From positions 460,766 to 524,765 of the forward strand of contig JAKEKT010000013.1 of NCBI GenBank assembly GCA_021495925.1: 64,000 bases of DNA. The letters are read 5' to 3'. Below, piece after piece: positions 1-9,889 of this stretch. The position numbers were made by a program, and so were the translations under genes. The notes under the pieces were generated by a model that was not told the DNA's origin, searched no databases, and saw only the letters and a program-made list of their open reading frames with translations. The DNA comes from Diplodia intermedia (taxonomy: Eukaryota > Ascomycota > Dothideomycetes > Botryosphaeriales > Botryosphaeriaceae). Positions within the stretch are counted from its first letter, which is position 1. Each line of letters begins with the position of its first letter.

Positions 1-617
1 CCTGGACACCATTTAACTCCGGTATACGAGGCTCGCGTACCACGCGATGGATTGGCCGGTCATGCCAGGAATCCACTTGGTGTAAATCCATCTGAGCCAA
101 TCATGCTGCGTTACGAGCGGTGTTGGATCTCGGCCCCCAAGCTAGCCAACTCGCTTCGCTGAAGCTTGGCTCTCATTGATCAACCACTCCCGGCATTCCC
201 GGGTGGCTTAACGGGCCTTGCCGTTACCCGCGTAGGCCAGGTCGGAGGTGGTCCCGAGTGCAAGAAAAAATAAAAAGCATTGTTCGTACCGTAGAGTGCG
301 CTGTTGGAATGCGATTGTGGCGAGCCTGATCCAGACACCCTCGGCCGGCGGCGCTGGTACGACGTTACGGCCACGGTCAGACGATACCTCATTCTTCACG
401 CCGACGTTGCATCGTTCGCTCGACACGAGTTCAGTGTTTGAGAGATAAGACCACGTTCGTTGAGGCGGCAGCGCCGGATGAAACGGGGAGGGAACACGGC
501 ACGCCGTTTCGATCTTCCAGTCATCAGTTCACGACTCTCAAAAAGCCACGGGGTCACAATGTACCATCGAGGGAGTATCATTCCACAAAACCGATCAAGC
601 TCATAGTATACACTCCA
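1..617. other. Left-edge non-coding stretch
   Basis: No open frame here has a recognisable motif or a credible exon structure. The right end is the 3' flank of the leftward persulfide dioxygenase gene, so part of it is probably that gene's 3' UTR and terminator. I see no repeat or RNA gene. Confidence 0.4.
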
Positions 618-1833
618 CTACTCCCACGCACCCCCCTTCAACGGCAGTCTCAAAAGCCTGAGCCCATCCGCCGTCGGCCTCGGCATGCGCCCCGCGCGAA
701 TATTCACCTGCAGCGCCTGATGCAGCAGCCTCGGCGCCTTCAACTGGCCATCGCGTTCGCCGCGCCTCGCCACAAACGCCTCACAGGTGACGCCGTCGCG
801 CAGGTGCGAGTTCCGGCTCCTGTGCTCGCCGACGCTCACCCACGGCACGGGCGTGGTGCGGCCTTCCGGAGGGTAGTCGTGGCCGGTCCAGATCCTGACG
901 TGGGCGGGCAGCGCGAGCAGCTTGCGGCCGGAGCGGAAGAGGTCGGCGGCGCTGCCGCCGGGGAAGTCGCAGCGCGCGGTGCCGATGTCGGTGTGGAAGA
1001 GGGAGTCGCCGCAGAAGACGTTGTCTGAGGAGTCTGCGTTAGTGTTGCGGGATGCTGGGGGAAGGGATGTGTGTGGTGGACGTACCGCCGATTCTGTAGC
1101 CGAGGTGGTCGGGGGTGTGGCCCGGGAGGTGGACGGCTGTGGCGGTCAGGTTGCCGATGGCGAATGTCTCGTCGTCGTCGAAGAGCTTGTTGAAGACTCC
1201 CGAGTACTCGTCTGCTGCGACTTGGTACCGTTGGCCGAACATCTTCTGCACCTGCCCGATGCGCTTGCCGATGCCGACGGGCGGCCTGTGGCCTTGGGTC
1301 TTGGCGAGCCGGGTCTGAAGATAGAATGCTGCGGTCAAGTGATCCGCATGGGCATGTGTTTCGAGGATCCAGTCGACCTTGTAGCCTTTTTCCTTGATCA
1401 GGGAAAGCAGGGCATCGGCAGTGCTTGTGGTGAGTTCCTGTGTGACTGGATCATAGTCCAGGACCGGATCGATGATGGCGGCGGTCAAGGTGGATGGGTC
1501 GGCCACCATGTATTGGAATGTCCCAGTTACTTGCTCGAATACGTGGTGAATGGTGGGTTCGCCGCCCATATTGGCGGCCTCGGTGCTGTACGAAAGCCGA
1601 CTCTTGCTCGGATGCCGGGAAGACCTCGATGCCAACTGCATAGATGTTTCACGGGGAAGCGTATGGTGGAATGCCCTCTTTTTTCTAGGCAGTTCAAGGG
1701 GGCGGGATCCAGTCCTGGTCGAATAGTGAAGCGGACGGCTATGGGAAGCAGGTGATTGGATTGCCGCGGTGGGGGCGCCAACCAGGCGTGCTGTCGATTG
1801 GATCCGGTTGATGTGCGGCCGGATGGAATTCAT
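618..1833 (-). CDS. Mitochondrial persulfide dioxygenase (ETHE1-like)
   Basis: A metallo-beta-lactamase-fold protein of about 384 residues. Family members oxidise glutathione persulfide to sulfite with one Fe(II) in the mitochondrial matrix. Two exons fit (1086-1833 and 618-1024), joined by a 61-bp GTACGT..TCAG intron that keeps the frame. The metal-binding THAHADH motif is at about residues 159-165 (H160, H162, D164, H165), followed by PGHT (H239), the CGD motif after the splice (D256) and TGHDY (H298). About 90 Arg/Ser/His-rich residues precede the catalytic domain and look like a mitochondrial targeting region; the ATG at 1833 was chosen because it includes this. The Met of NMGGEP near residue 89 is a possible shorter start. 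The next gene, transcribed the opposite way, is the sulfide:quinone oxidoreductase that makes the persulfide substrate. No rhodanese domain follows, unlike some bacterial fusions. Confidence 0.88.
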
Positions 1834-2277
1834 CTTTTCGAATGCAAAGTGATGACAAGGAGCGAAGTGAGAGGTTGATTTAAGATGCAGAGTTGGGGCG
1901 AAGCTTCGACTCATCCGTTTCGGGAACCGGAGAGTCGGCGATTGGCTCGGGTAGCTGATCGCCGACCAGTGCCCGGAACTCGCCGGGTTGTAACGCCACC
2001 AATGGCAGCGTGTCCCGATTACAAACAAAGCGAGATGGGCTTGTGTGGACGAACCGTCGCACTTTCCCAGGCTTACTTGCTGACACATGAGCGCCCAAGG
2101 GCGGGGAGGGCTGCCACCGCAGTGACGTAGCGAGACAGTCGCCGAGCGCCAAGACGCCGCCGGCGAGCTGGCCGCGGCTGCTAACGGCAACGGGCAATTA
2201 CATAAGCAGAGCCCGTCCCTTTTTCTTCTAGTTTTTCTCGACTCTGTCTCACTCTTCGCCAGCCCTATCGCACCACC
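1834..2277. promoter_or_regulatory. Shared divergent promoter of the sulfide-oxidation pair
   Basis: This 444-bp interval lies between the two start codons and must hold both promoters. It contains CCAAT in both orientations (ATTGG near 1942, CCAAT near 1999), the core of the Hap-complex site, and a pyrimidine-rich stretch just before the rightward ATG (about 2218-2265). There is no clear TATA box. Co-regulation of the two genes is inferred from the arrangement. Confidence 0.6.
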
Positions 2278-3624
2278 ATGTTCTTCACCCGCCCAACCTC
2301 GGCAGCTTGGACCGCCGCGCGCTCCGCCGCCGCTGCCCACCGCGGCTTCGCGACCGTGTCGCCTGTGACCGCGGCTGCGCGGAACCACAAGGTCGTCGTC
2401 ATCGGCGGCGGTTCTGCAGGCCTGACCATCAGCCACCAGCTGCTGCGCTCCGGTAAGTTCGCTCAGGATGACATTGCCGTCGTCGACCCGGCCGCGTGGC
2501 ACCACTACCAGCCCGGCTGGACCCTGGTTGGCGGAGGCCTGAAGACCAAGGAGGAGCTGCGCCGACCCATGGAGAGCTTGATCGACCCCAAGCTCAAGTT
2601 CTACAACCACGGCGTCGGCACCTTCGCGCCCGAGGAGAACCTCGTCACCCTTGCCAACGGCGACAAGGTCAACTACGACCAGCTCGTCGTGGCGCCCGGC
2701 ATCCACGTCAACTTCAACAGCATCAAGGGTCTGCCCGACGCCCTCGCCAACCCGGACTCGCTGGTGTCGTCCATCTACGGCTACGACCACTGCGACAAGG
2801 TCTTCGGCACCATTGAGAAGCTGAAGAAGGGCACCGCCATCTTCTCGCAGCCCGCCGGCGTGCTCAAGTGCGCGGGCGCCCCGCAGAAGATCATGTGGCT
2901 CGGCCTCGACCACTGGAAGCGCGCCGGCCTGTACAACCCCGGCAACCCCTCTGCCTCCGCCATCAACGTCAGCTTCGCCACCGGCCTGCCCGTCATGTTC
3001 GGCGTGCCCAAGTACAGCGCCAAGCTGGAGGAGCTGCGCAAGGAGCGCGGCGTCGAGGGCCTCTTCCAGCACGACCTCGTCTCCATCGACGGCAACACGG
3101 CCACCTTCGCCCTGCCCAACGGCCAGGAGCCGGTCAAGAAGCACTTCGACCTGCTGCACGTCGTCCCCAAGATGGGCCCGCACGCCTTCGTCAAGGAGAG
3201 CCCGCTCGCCGACGCCGCCGGCTTCGTCGACGTCGACAACGCCACCACCCGCCACAAGAAGTTCGCCAACGTGTGGTCCGCCGGCGACGCGTCGAGCTTG
3301 CCGACCTCCAAGACGGCCGCCGCCATCACGTCCGAGGCGCCCGTCCTGGTGCGCAACCTGCTGCAGACGCTCGAGGGCAAGGCCCTCGACGCTGAGTACG
3401 ACGGCTACACGTCGTGCCCGCTGCTGACCGAGTACGGCAAGGTGCTGCTCGCTGAGTTCAAGTACGGCGGTGTGCCTAAGGAGACATTTGGCAAGGCTCT
3501 TGGTATCGATCAGGCCGAGCCGCGTCGTGCTTTCTACCATCTGAAGAAGGACTTCTTCCCCTGGGTCTACTACAAGTCTATGGTCAAGGGCACTTGGGGC
3601 GGTCCTAAGGGCTGGTTGAACTAA
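2278..3624 (+). CDS. Sulfide:quinone oxidoreductase, mitochondrial
   Basis: A 448-residue single-exon flavoprotein of the eukaryotic SQR (Hmt2/SQOR) class. It oxidises H2S at the inner mitochondrial membrane, passes electrons to ubiquinone and hands the sulfane sulfur to a thiol acceptor. The first 35 residues are Arg/Ala/Ser-rich, as in a mitochondrial presequence. The FAD dinucleotide-binding motif VVIGGGSAGLTI spans about residues 39-50. The two redox cysteines fall at C198 (LKCAGAPQK) and C380 (TSCPLLTEYGK), almost the same numbering as the catalytic pair of human SQOR (C201 and C379, from memory). The tail KDFFPWVYYKSM is typical of the membrane-associated C-terminus. High-GC third positions suggest strong expression. 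It is head-to-head with the ETHE1-like dioxygenase, the next enzyme of the pathway. Confidence 0.95.
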   Translation: MFFTRPTSAAWTAARSAAAAHRGFATVSPVTAAARNHKVVVIGGGSAGLTISHQLLRSGKFAQDDIAVVDPAAWHHYQPGWTLVGGGLKTKEELRRPMESLIDPKLKFYNHGVGTFAPEENLVTLANGDKVNYDQLVVAPGIHVNFNSIKGLPDALANPDSLVSSIYGYDHCDKVFGTIEKLKKGTAIFSQPAGVLKCAGAPQKIMWLGLDHWKRAGLYNPGNPSASAINVSFATGLPVMFGVPKYSAKLEELRKERGVEGLFQHDLVSIDGNTATFALPNGQEPVKKHFDLLHVVPKMGPHAFVKESPLADAAGFVDVDNATTRHKKFANVWSAGDASSLPTSKTAAAITSEAPVLVRNLLQTLEGKALDAEYDGYTSCPLLTEYGKVLLAEFKYGGVPKETFGKALGIDQAEPRRAFYHLKKDFFPWVYYKSMVKGTWGGPKGWLN

Positions 3625-4177
3625 AACACGGGTTGGGGAGCATGTGTATCATACGAGCCGTGGGGGTAATGTAAAGCTGTGGGCTATAAAATTTGTGGGT
3701 ATCTACTAGGAGCGTTATAGAATAGATAGTGCGTAAAATGTCAATTGCGTCAGAGAATTCAAAACTATCAAATTAACCGTTTTGGAGTTGAAGAGCCCGG
3801 ACTACTCTCAAATTTAGGAGTTCATGCACAGAGCTGTCTAAGTTTGTGGTGTCGTTCTGCATCAATAGCCAACAGTCGATTCGCGTAGTATCACAGGGGT
3901 GGGAGTCTCAGCGAGCCAGGCTGCCGTCGGTTTACCGATGTCTTCTACCTACTCCTCGTTTGCGTAGCATCATATTCAGCACATCTTCGCGGGCAATTCG
4001 GCTGTGCGTGCAGCGGCTACGATTGATGAACAATGCAGAGCAGATGACGAAACGTATGGGTCTTACAAATTTAGTATCAGCTCTGCCTGAAGAAATTATA
4101 CAAATTGATCCGGTCTCATAAATGCACAGAACAAAAGGAAGTAGCTATGAAAGCTTCGCACGAATCTCCCCAAGCCA
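3625..4177. other. Intergenic, no gene seen
   Basis: AT-richer than its neighbours. It holds the 3' flanks of the SQR gene and of the convergent gene at 4178. No coding frame, repeat or RNA structure is evident. Confidence 0.4.
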
Positions 4178-5295
4178 TTACCACCATGTTCTTTCCAGTT
4201 CCGAACCACTGACGTTCTCGCGAGCAAGGGTCCTGCCGTCCATTTCGTTAAGGTCGTAGAGATTGGCCCCTTTGACTGTTCGTATCTTAAAGGGTCCCCT
4301 TTTACCGTTGATGCCGCTGGTTGTTCGGACAAACTGGACCTTATCGCCGCTCTCGAGAGGAAGTTTGCGGGACAAGAGTGGGGACAGTAGTTTTGATCGC
4401 GCCAACTTCTCAATTGTCGAATTTCTTCGCACGAACGAGAAAGCGCTCTTGTCTCCTTGTTGATTCTCATGCCGTCTCGGCTCCTCTGCTCGGCTTGCAA
4501 GAGCACGAGCATCCGACGACAGATTCTGAAGCCCATGTCGCGATTCAGCCTGGCGTTGTGCTGCTGTGGTAGACGGGTGGTCGAGTGGATTCTGGCGCTT
4601 TCTTTCATTAAGAAGCATCTGATGCTGCTCTTCCAAGCTTGCTCCTCCGGATGCTCCCAGCAGTGACCCTGGAGTGCGCGCTTGTAGGTATTTTTGAGCA
4701 ATTCCCCCATGGGGATGATTCTGTCCGTGCGATGGCTGGGATGCTGGTGGGTGTCGAGACGCTTCGCCCAATTTTCCTGCCGTAGGCCCGCCGTGTAATC
4801 CGGAGTGCCCGCCTTGCTGTGCTTTTGGAGGAACCGGCATCTCAATTGGAGTCTTGTCGTTTGGCGTACAGTGGGGATGTGACTGTGGTTTGTCTCGGGG
4901 CCATGAGGCAAATCAGCAGCGTTGTGGTATTTCATTTCTGGGCCAACTGGAATGAAAACGTCAGCTTACCATGTGGGCGACCAATTACGGCCATGAGACT
5001 GATTGTCATATCCGGCTTTTGAGTGATCGCATTCTCATTGGCCTCGACAATTCCAGCTCCAAAAGCCACACCAGCACTTTGGAAATTTAGGACCAATAGT
5101 CCCTCCTACGCTGCCTATGAGAGCTTGCTCAACCCCGCATGCCCGAATGCGACTACATACCTGGTCTAGGTAGAGCAAGAGCTCTACATACACTTTGCGA
5201 CGAACTAAATAATTGAGTCGTGTAGCACATACCATCAGTTCCACTTCCTCTTGCGACAACGGTGGAACAGGTATCCTAGTCACCATAGCTGACAT
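4178..5295 (-). CDS. Unknown protein, GING-GPF-LARENVSG family (member 1)
   Basis: A three-exon model of about 304 residues: 5233-5295, 4970-5105 and 4178-4893. All junctions are GT-AG and in frame. The last acceptor (CCCCGAG) is chosen because it joins the second exon to the only frame carrying the conserved C-terminus. The first two exons are less certain, and an alternative first exon could read to about 5161. The middle is Gly/Pro/His/Gln-rich and probably disordered. The last 55 residues form a compact module: GDKV, SGINGKRGPFKIRT, NLYDL, MDG, LARENVSG. Closely similar residues recur in the gene ending at 18892. The GPFKI and YxL elements resemble the SH3-like C-terminal fold of Ty3/gypsy integrases, but that is only a guess from pattern. 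I do not recognise the family and assign no function. Confidence 0.6.
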
Positions 5296-5349
5296 CTACT
5301 TGGCAGCGAGAAGCTGAACTAGTCTGGTGCGGGGTAGAGCTCAATCAAG

Positions 5350-5799
5350 TTGCATTCCTGTCATGGCGTCGAGACCCGGATCGGTGCACTGCCATTCGAG
5401 CTGGCGCTGCATCATGACGAAAAGGCTGGTCATCACCTGCCTACACGCCCACCAGGCCCTGTCCCTATTTGCATGGTTGGAATGGCATTTACCATATTCA
5501 AAGCTGACCCCACTTGTGTCCCTTTTGTGATGCTGCAGACGCCAACCTCTTTGTATCCAAGTTCGGCCAGAAAGCTGACATCGGTGGCGGAGCTTCCAGT
5601 GAAGACGCTGGTTGTAAGGAAAATTGAGCGTACCGAGTATATTGCGCCATCGACGTCCTATGCGGAAAACTGGTTCTTCATACGACTGGCTGACCCGTTT
5701 CAAACCGGAAGCCCGATCTTCTGTAGTTCCTGCTCACGGAAAGAAAACTACTTTGACGATTTCAACGGCAGTAGAGGACGAAAACGTATACGCAGGTAG
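5350..5799 (+). CDS. Uncertain 149-codon frame
   Basis: An ATG-started open frame between two leftward genes. The middle (VGMAFTIFK, VAELPVKTLVVRKIE) has a plausible protein composition and the end is basic (RGRKRIRR). I see no known motif, no clear intron and no neighbour that supports it, and it would sit antisense to the upstream region of the gene at 5295. It may be chance. Confidence 0.2.
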   Translation: MHSCHGVETRIGALPFELALHHDEKAGHHLPTRPPGPVPICMVGMAFTIFKADPTCVPFVMLQTPTSLYPSSARKLTSVAELPVKTLVVRKIERTEYIAPSTSYAENWFFIRLADPFQTGSPIFCSSCSRKENYFDDFNGSRGRKRIRR

Positions 5800-5863
5800 A
5801 TGCACCACGTAAAAAGGCGAATACTCAGACCCGCAACGATCCCAGCGCACCCGAACCACCCCC

Positions 5864-7185
5864 TTACTCCTCCCTAAACTCCACCCGCGCCTCCCCATCT
5901 CGAAACAAATCCACATAATCCGTCCTCCCCTCCAACAGCCTCTCAAAATTCAACCGCGTGCTCCACCTCACATTCTTCGTATACGCCCTATCATTCCAGC
6001 CCACCCTCTCATTAATATCGCTCTCACCCTTCCTATCCCCCGCGCGCCTATGATGCCCAAAAACCTGCGGCTGCACCGACAAACACTCCAACATAACGCC
6101 CTCCCCCCTCCCCTCCTCGCTCCCATCGCACAACCCACGCAACATCATATCCATCGTCCCCGTCAAATTCCGCACGGCCATCTCCCACAACACGCGGCGC
6201 GCGCCGCCCCGCGACACGCCGTACGCGAGCGTGCACGTGTTGCCGCGGGCGCGGTGCGCGACGCGCGTGTGGGCGGGGTACTCGGTGAGCAGGTTCCAGC
6301 CGCCGTTCTCGACGTCGATGTGCTGCTGCTCGGGGACCGTGGCGTCGTCGGCGATGACGGCGCGCGCGAGCAGCGTGTTGCCGTCGCTGGCTTTGGGGAA
6401 GCGCGTGCCGCAGTGCCCCAGCCAGAGCACGTCCCACCGCGCGGTGTCGCCGTAGGGCGAGGTGGTGGCGGGGGCGGTGGCGCCGGCGAGGCGGCGCACG
6501 TCGATGTTGGTGGGGCGCTCGATGGGCAGGATGGGCGGGGGGTAGGATGGGTCGAGGTATTGTGACGATGTGCCGCGGAGGGGTTGGAGGAGGAGTTGCG
6601 AGGCTTGCGCGAAGAGACGTGTTTGCGTTTTCAGCCGGATGTCCCAGTCGGCGTCGTTTTCGAGGATTAGGGCCGAGGTGAGGTCTTGTTCGACGATCCT
6701 GCGGGGTGGGTGGGTGCTGAGTAAGAGGTGTGGTGTGGTCCGAGTTTGGGAGGCCAAGCAAGGCGTGGCGGCGACTCACATTCGCAGAACGTTCATGTGC
6801 GCGCGCCAAGCGTACAAGCTGCCTTTGGCAAGGTTGGTTTCCTTGGCGCCGGGAGGGAGGGCCTTCTCGTCGACTTCGGTGACTCCGTCTACGTATTCGA
6901 TGTCTAGGCCGGTCAGGGCAGCGGCCAGTGACATGGAATCGCGGAGGTCAGTCCGAGAAGGGAGGTTGATGACGAAGATCTTTTGGAACTGCTTGTGGTC
7001 AGCGGTGTATCAATGCAAGAGGTCACAAGACTGACCCCAAGGGTTCGGTTTGAGGCATCGTCGAGCAAGTCCGAGCCATATGCTCCGTTCAGGGGCGTGC
7101 CGGTGCACAGGAAGAGCACCAACAAGACCAGGCCGCACGCCCCAATCAACGCATTGCGAGAACGGAACGACGATATGGTCACCAT
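5864..7185 (-). CDS. Membrane-anchored glycosyltransferase family 25 protein
   Basis: Three exons (7036-7185, 6780-6988, 5864-6698) joined by introns of 47 and 81 bp encode about 397 residues. Residues 11-28 form one hydrophobic segment (ALIGACGLVLLVLFLC) after a short N-terminus, a type II Golgi anchor. The ATG at 7185 was chosen over an upstream in-frame ATG at 7299 because it places this anchor at the N-terminus. The second exon opens with IFVINLPSRTDLRDSM, the typical start of GT25 (LPS glycosyltransferase-like) domains, followed by LDIEYVDGV. The third has ALILENDADWDIRL, matching the acidic nucleotide-sugar site of the family. Later blocks (WLGHCG, TCTLAYGVSRGGARRVL) also fit. Family members add sugars to proteins or glycans; donor and acceptor cannot be read here. 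Confidence 0.85.
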
Positions 7186-8028
7186 TCCTTGTTCCAGATA
7201 GATGATCACTTGCTGGAACGGTGAGTGTGGTGAGTCGTGGTGAAGTGTCGGCCGCGATAAGGGGGATTTACGCATTAGCGTATCCGAGGGTGGCGCCACA
7301 CCAACTTCGGCCCCACTTTACGAACTGACACTACGAATTAACGAATCAAATGCTCCCTTACACTATGCGCGACTGTACTGTAGCAAATAGGCATCTGATT
7401 TCCTACAAGCGTTGCTCTGCAGCTTTCGAGTAGTATGGGCCCAAACCTCCGAGGCTGGCTGCAACTGCACCCTGCATGGTCTTTCAGATGAGCTATGCCT
7501 GAACGAACATTAGCTGGCTGCTAAAAACATTCCAGAAGGCCCACTGACCGGCTTCAGAAGACTGGAGCAATAGAAGCTCCCCAGATGAAGCTCACCTTTC
7601 TAACGTGGGCTGATACTTGAAGTGGAGCAATCTTCCTGTTGAACAACCGCATCTATGTCTAGACATTGTTCCTAGGGGGTCGTATAATCAGTCAAGCAAG
7701 CTCTTTTGTCGCTAGCTGAGCCGTTGCGTGTGGCCGTCTAGGGTTCTGCGATCGGAAGACTTCTCTTGGTTTCCAGTACAAGCGAATCTAGGATATCTGT
7801 TAAGAGGAGAGCCGGCCGAACGTCTTGATTAGCATCTGGATTGGAGTGGTTTTGCTCCTCTTGATCAGTCACCGAACGTGGAGAGGCTGGAATGAAGTTG
7901 AAGCAAATAATCAGTTCTATAACAATTTTAAAGAAGTTCGTAACTTGTAACCTCCCGTCCAGCTCTTCCCAGCGCCTCTATACACCACATTCAATCTCTG
8001 CCTTGCCATGCTCCCACACTCTAACCCT
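7186..8028. other. Intergenic, no gene seen
   Basis: Upstream region of the leftward GT25 gene and 3' flank of the leftward MARVEL-like gene. No exon-like frame, repeat or RNA gene is visible. Confidence 0.4.
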
Positions 8029-8654
8029 CTACATGTATTGCATCTCCGGATCCGATTCCGAGTCGGACTCCTTCTTCCTCTCCGAGCGAGGCACACCGCA
8101 CTTCTTGAAGTAGCGGAAATCGAGGATGGAGGCGATGGCAGTCTGGAGAGCGAGCATGCTACAATTCAATCAGCCACAGAACAGCGAGTTAAAAGGGGAA
8201 AGAGAGGAACTTACTGCAGGACGCCGGCAAGGCCACAAACGACCCAGCTGATGATGCAGCTGGTTCCGGTGCAAGAGTTCAAGTTTGCCCTGAAGACCAT
8301 GAAGACGACGGCAGCCCAGAGAACAACCTCAATGCAGTTGAGGATTGCGTTGGCCTTGAAGCTGCGCCACCTCCGAAGCTTGGCGACGTGCTCGGTCAAG
8401 ATCTCGTAGCTGATGATGATCAAAGATTTCGCGCCCTAAATGCAGTTAGCGAGCGGGAACGTTGAGGGTGAAAGCGGGCTACTGACCATAGAGAGAGCCA
8501 TGGTGTTTGCTCGTGTGGTTGGCACATTCATCCTCATCCGGACAAAAGAGAGAATGACGGCGGCCGTGACCAGTATAAACTGGGTGATGTGAATCCCGAG
8601 GCTGAATCGGGGGTTGAAGAGGGGAGAGTCATTGAAGAAGTTCTTGAGGCCCAT
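8029..8654 (-). CDS. Four-helix membrane protein, MARVEL-like
   Basis: Three exons (8487-8654, 8215-8435, 8029-8158) with introns of 51 and 56 bp give a 172-residue protein. The first intron has a clear GCTAAC branch site. Four hydrophobic helices are visible: ITQFILVTAAVILSF, an amphipathic second helix near SLIIISYEIL, AILNCIEVVLWAAVVFMVF, and IISWVVCGLAGVL running into LALQTAIASIL. The TGTSCIISW block before the last helix and the short Lys/Ser/Asp/Glu-rich cytosolic tail are typical of small fungal MARVEL-like proteins, which sit in the plasma membrane or eisosome region. The precise role is unknown. Confidence 0.75.
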
Positions 8655-9889
8655 CTTGTCGGATTTTGGATTTGGAAGTGAGACTGAGTGTTGGATGTAG
8701 ATGTTGGTGGTGGAGGATGAGAGGAGTTGAAGCTGATGGTTTCGACAATGATGGCCTGAAAACACGCTGGTTTTCTATTCAGCATGCCTTTGCCCAGCCT
8801 GGGTCCTGGCTTATCGAGCAGAGGAGGCGGAGCGCATCAATCCGGCGGAGTACTTCGTCGTTCGTATCTCGCATCGGATTGGGCAAGGCGCCCCCCACGG
8901 ACGAATCCGAGCCCACTCGCTTTCCAGACGAACTAAGTATAGCCTCCCCCCAGAAACCACAATGAAACACCCAGTCACAGCGTAGCCTGCGGCAGTAGCT
9001 TCAGCCCTAGGGCGCTGCAGGTGGGGACTTCGCATCGACGGCTCGTCTTCGCAACGTCTCAGCCCAGATCCCCCGCAGACATGACACCCAAGCGGCCCAG
9101 GCCCGAGCCCAAGACCCTTTATTCATCCTGCCCTCCTGTCACTCGTCTTCGGATCTGCTCCGCCCGCCCCGCATCTGCCCAAGTGTTTTGCACCGTTGGC
9201 ATCTTGAGTCCGGCTAGTGAAGCTTAAAAATAAAAACGCACCATCTCGCCGAGTCAGTCAGCCTCAACGAAACCCGAGATCCCGAGTTGCGGATGGGCGA
9301 TCTCGGACCCCCTTCGACCCTGCATCCTGATGGCCGAATCACACCCTGTGACGAGAGACATGAGGGACTTCGGGTTGCCTATTTTTAAATATCGTTGAAA
9401 GCGGGCCACCGCAAACACCGTGGAAAGTTCGCTTTCTCGGCACCACCTTCGCTTTGTCGCGCCGCAGATCTGCATCTCGTGGTGTCTAAGATTTTCTTAG
9501 ATGTGGCAGCCGGACAGATACCCGCGAAGCTCCGGCCAAGCCCCTTCAAACCAAGGTCAAGCAGGTATTTGAGGGTGGGCTCCCCCCGGCCCAGCTTTGC
9601 CGGCTTTTGAGATAACGGGTTGGCTTGTCGTCGCCCTCTTGGATGTCGATGGTGGGACATGGTCATTGGTGGAGTCATCCAGCAACGACTTGAGCGGGGA
9701 TGAACACTACTTGGCATTGCATACAGGTTTCAGCCTTCCTTCCCTCTGACGTCTACCATTTAACAAAGGTCAAGCCAAAAACGCCATCCCGCAGACCGAA
9801 TACGGAACGAACCCTATCTCAAGCCCCTCACATGGTCACCACGACTCAGCGTCAGCCGCCCGTCGAATCTGCGCCAACACGTCCTTCAC
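8655..9889. other. Intergenic, no gene seen
   Basis: About 1.2 kb. The left part is the promoter and 5' UTR of the MARVEL-like gene. No frame with a recognisable motif was found on either strand. Confidence 0.35.

Noticed and set aside
438..1755. Rightward open frames over the dioxygenase gene
   Set aside because: They are antisense to exons with a complete metal-binding site and carry no motif.
1039..3540. An 833-codon leftward open frame covering the SQR gene
   Set aside because: Only its last 250 codons (the dioxygenase exon) are protein-like. The rest is the antisense shadow of the GC-rich SQR gene, and the true start of the dioxygenase is at 1833.
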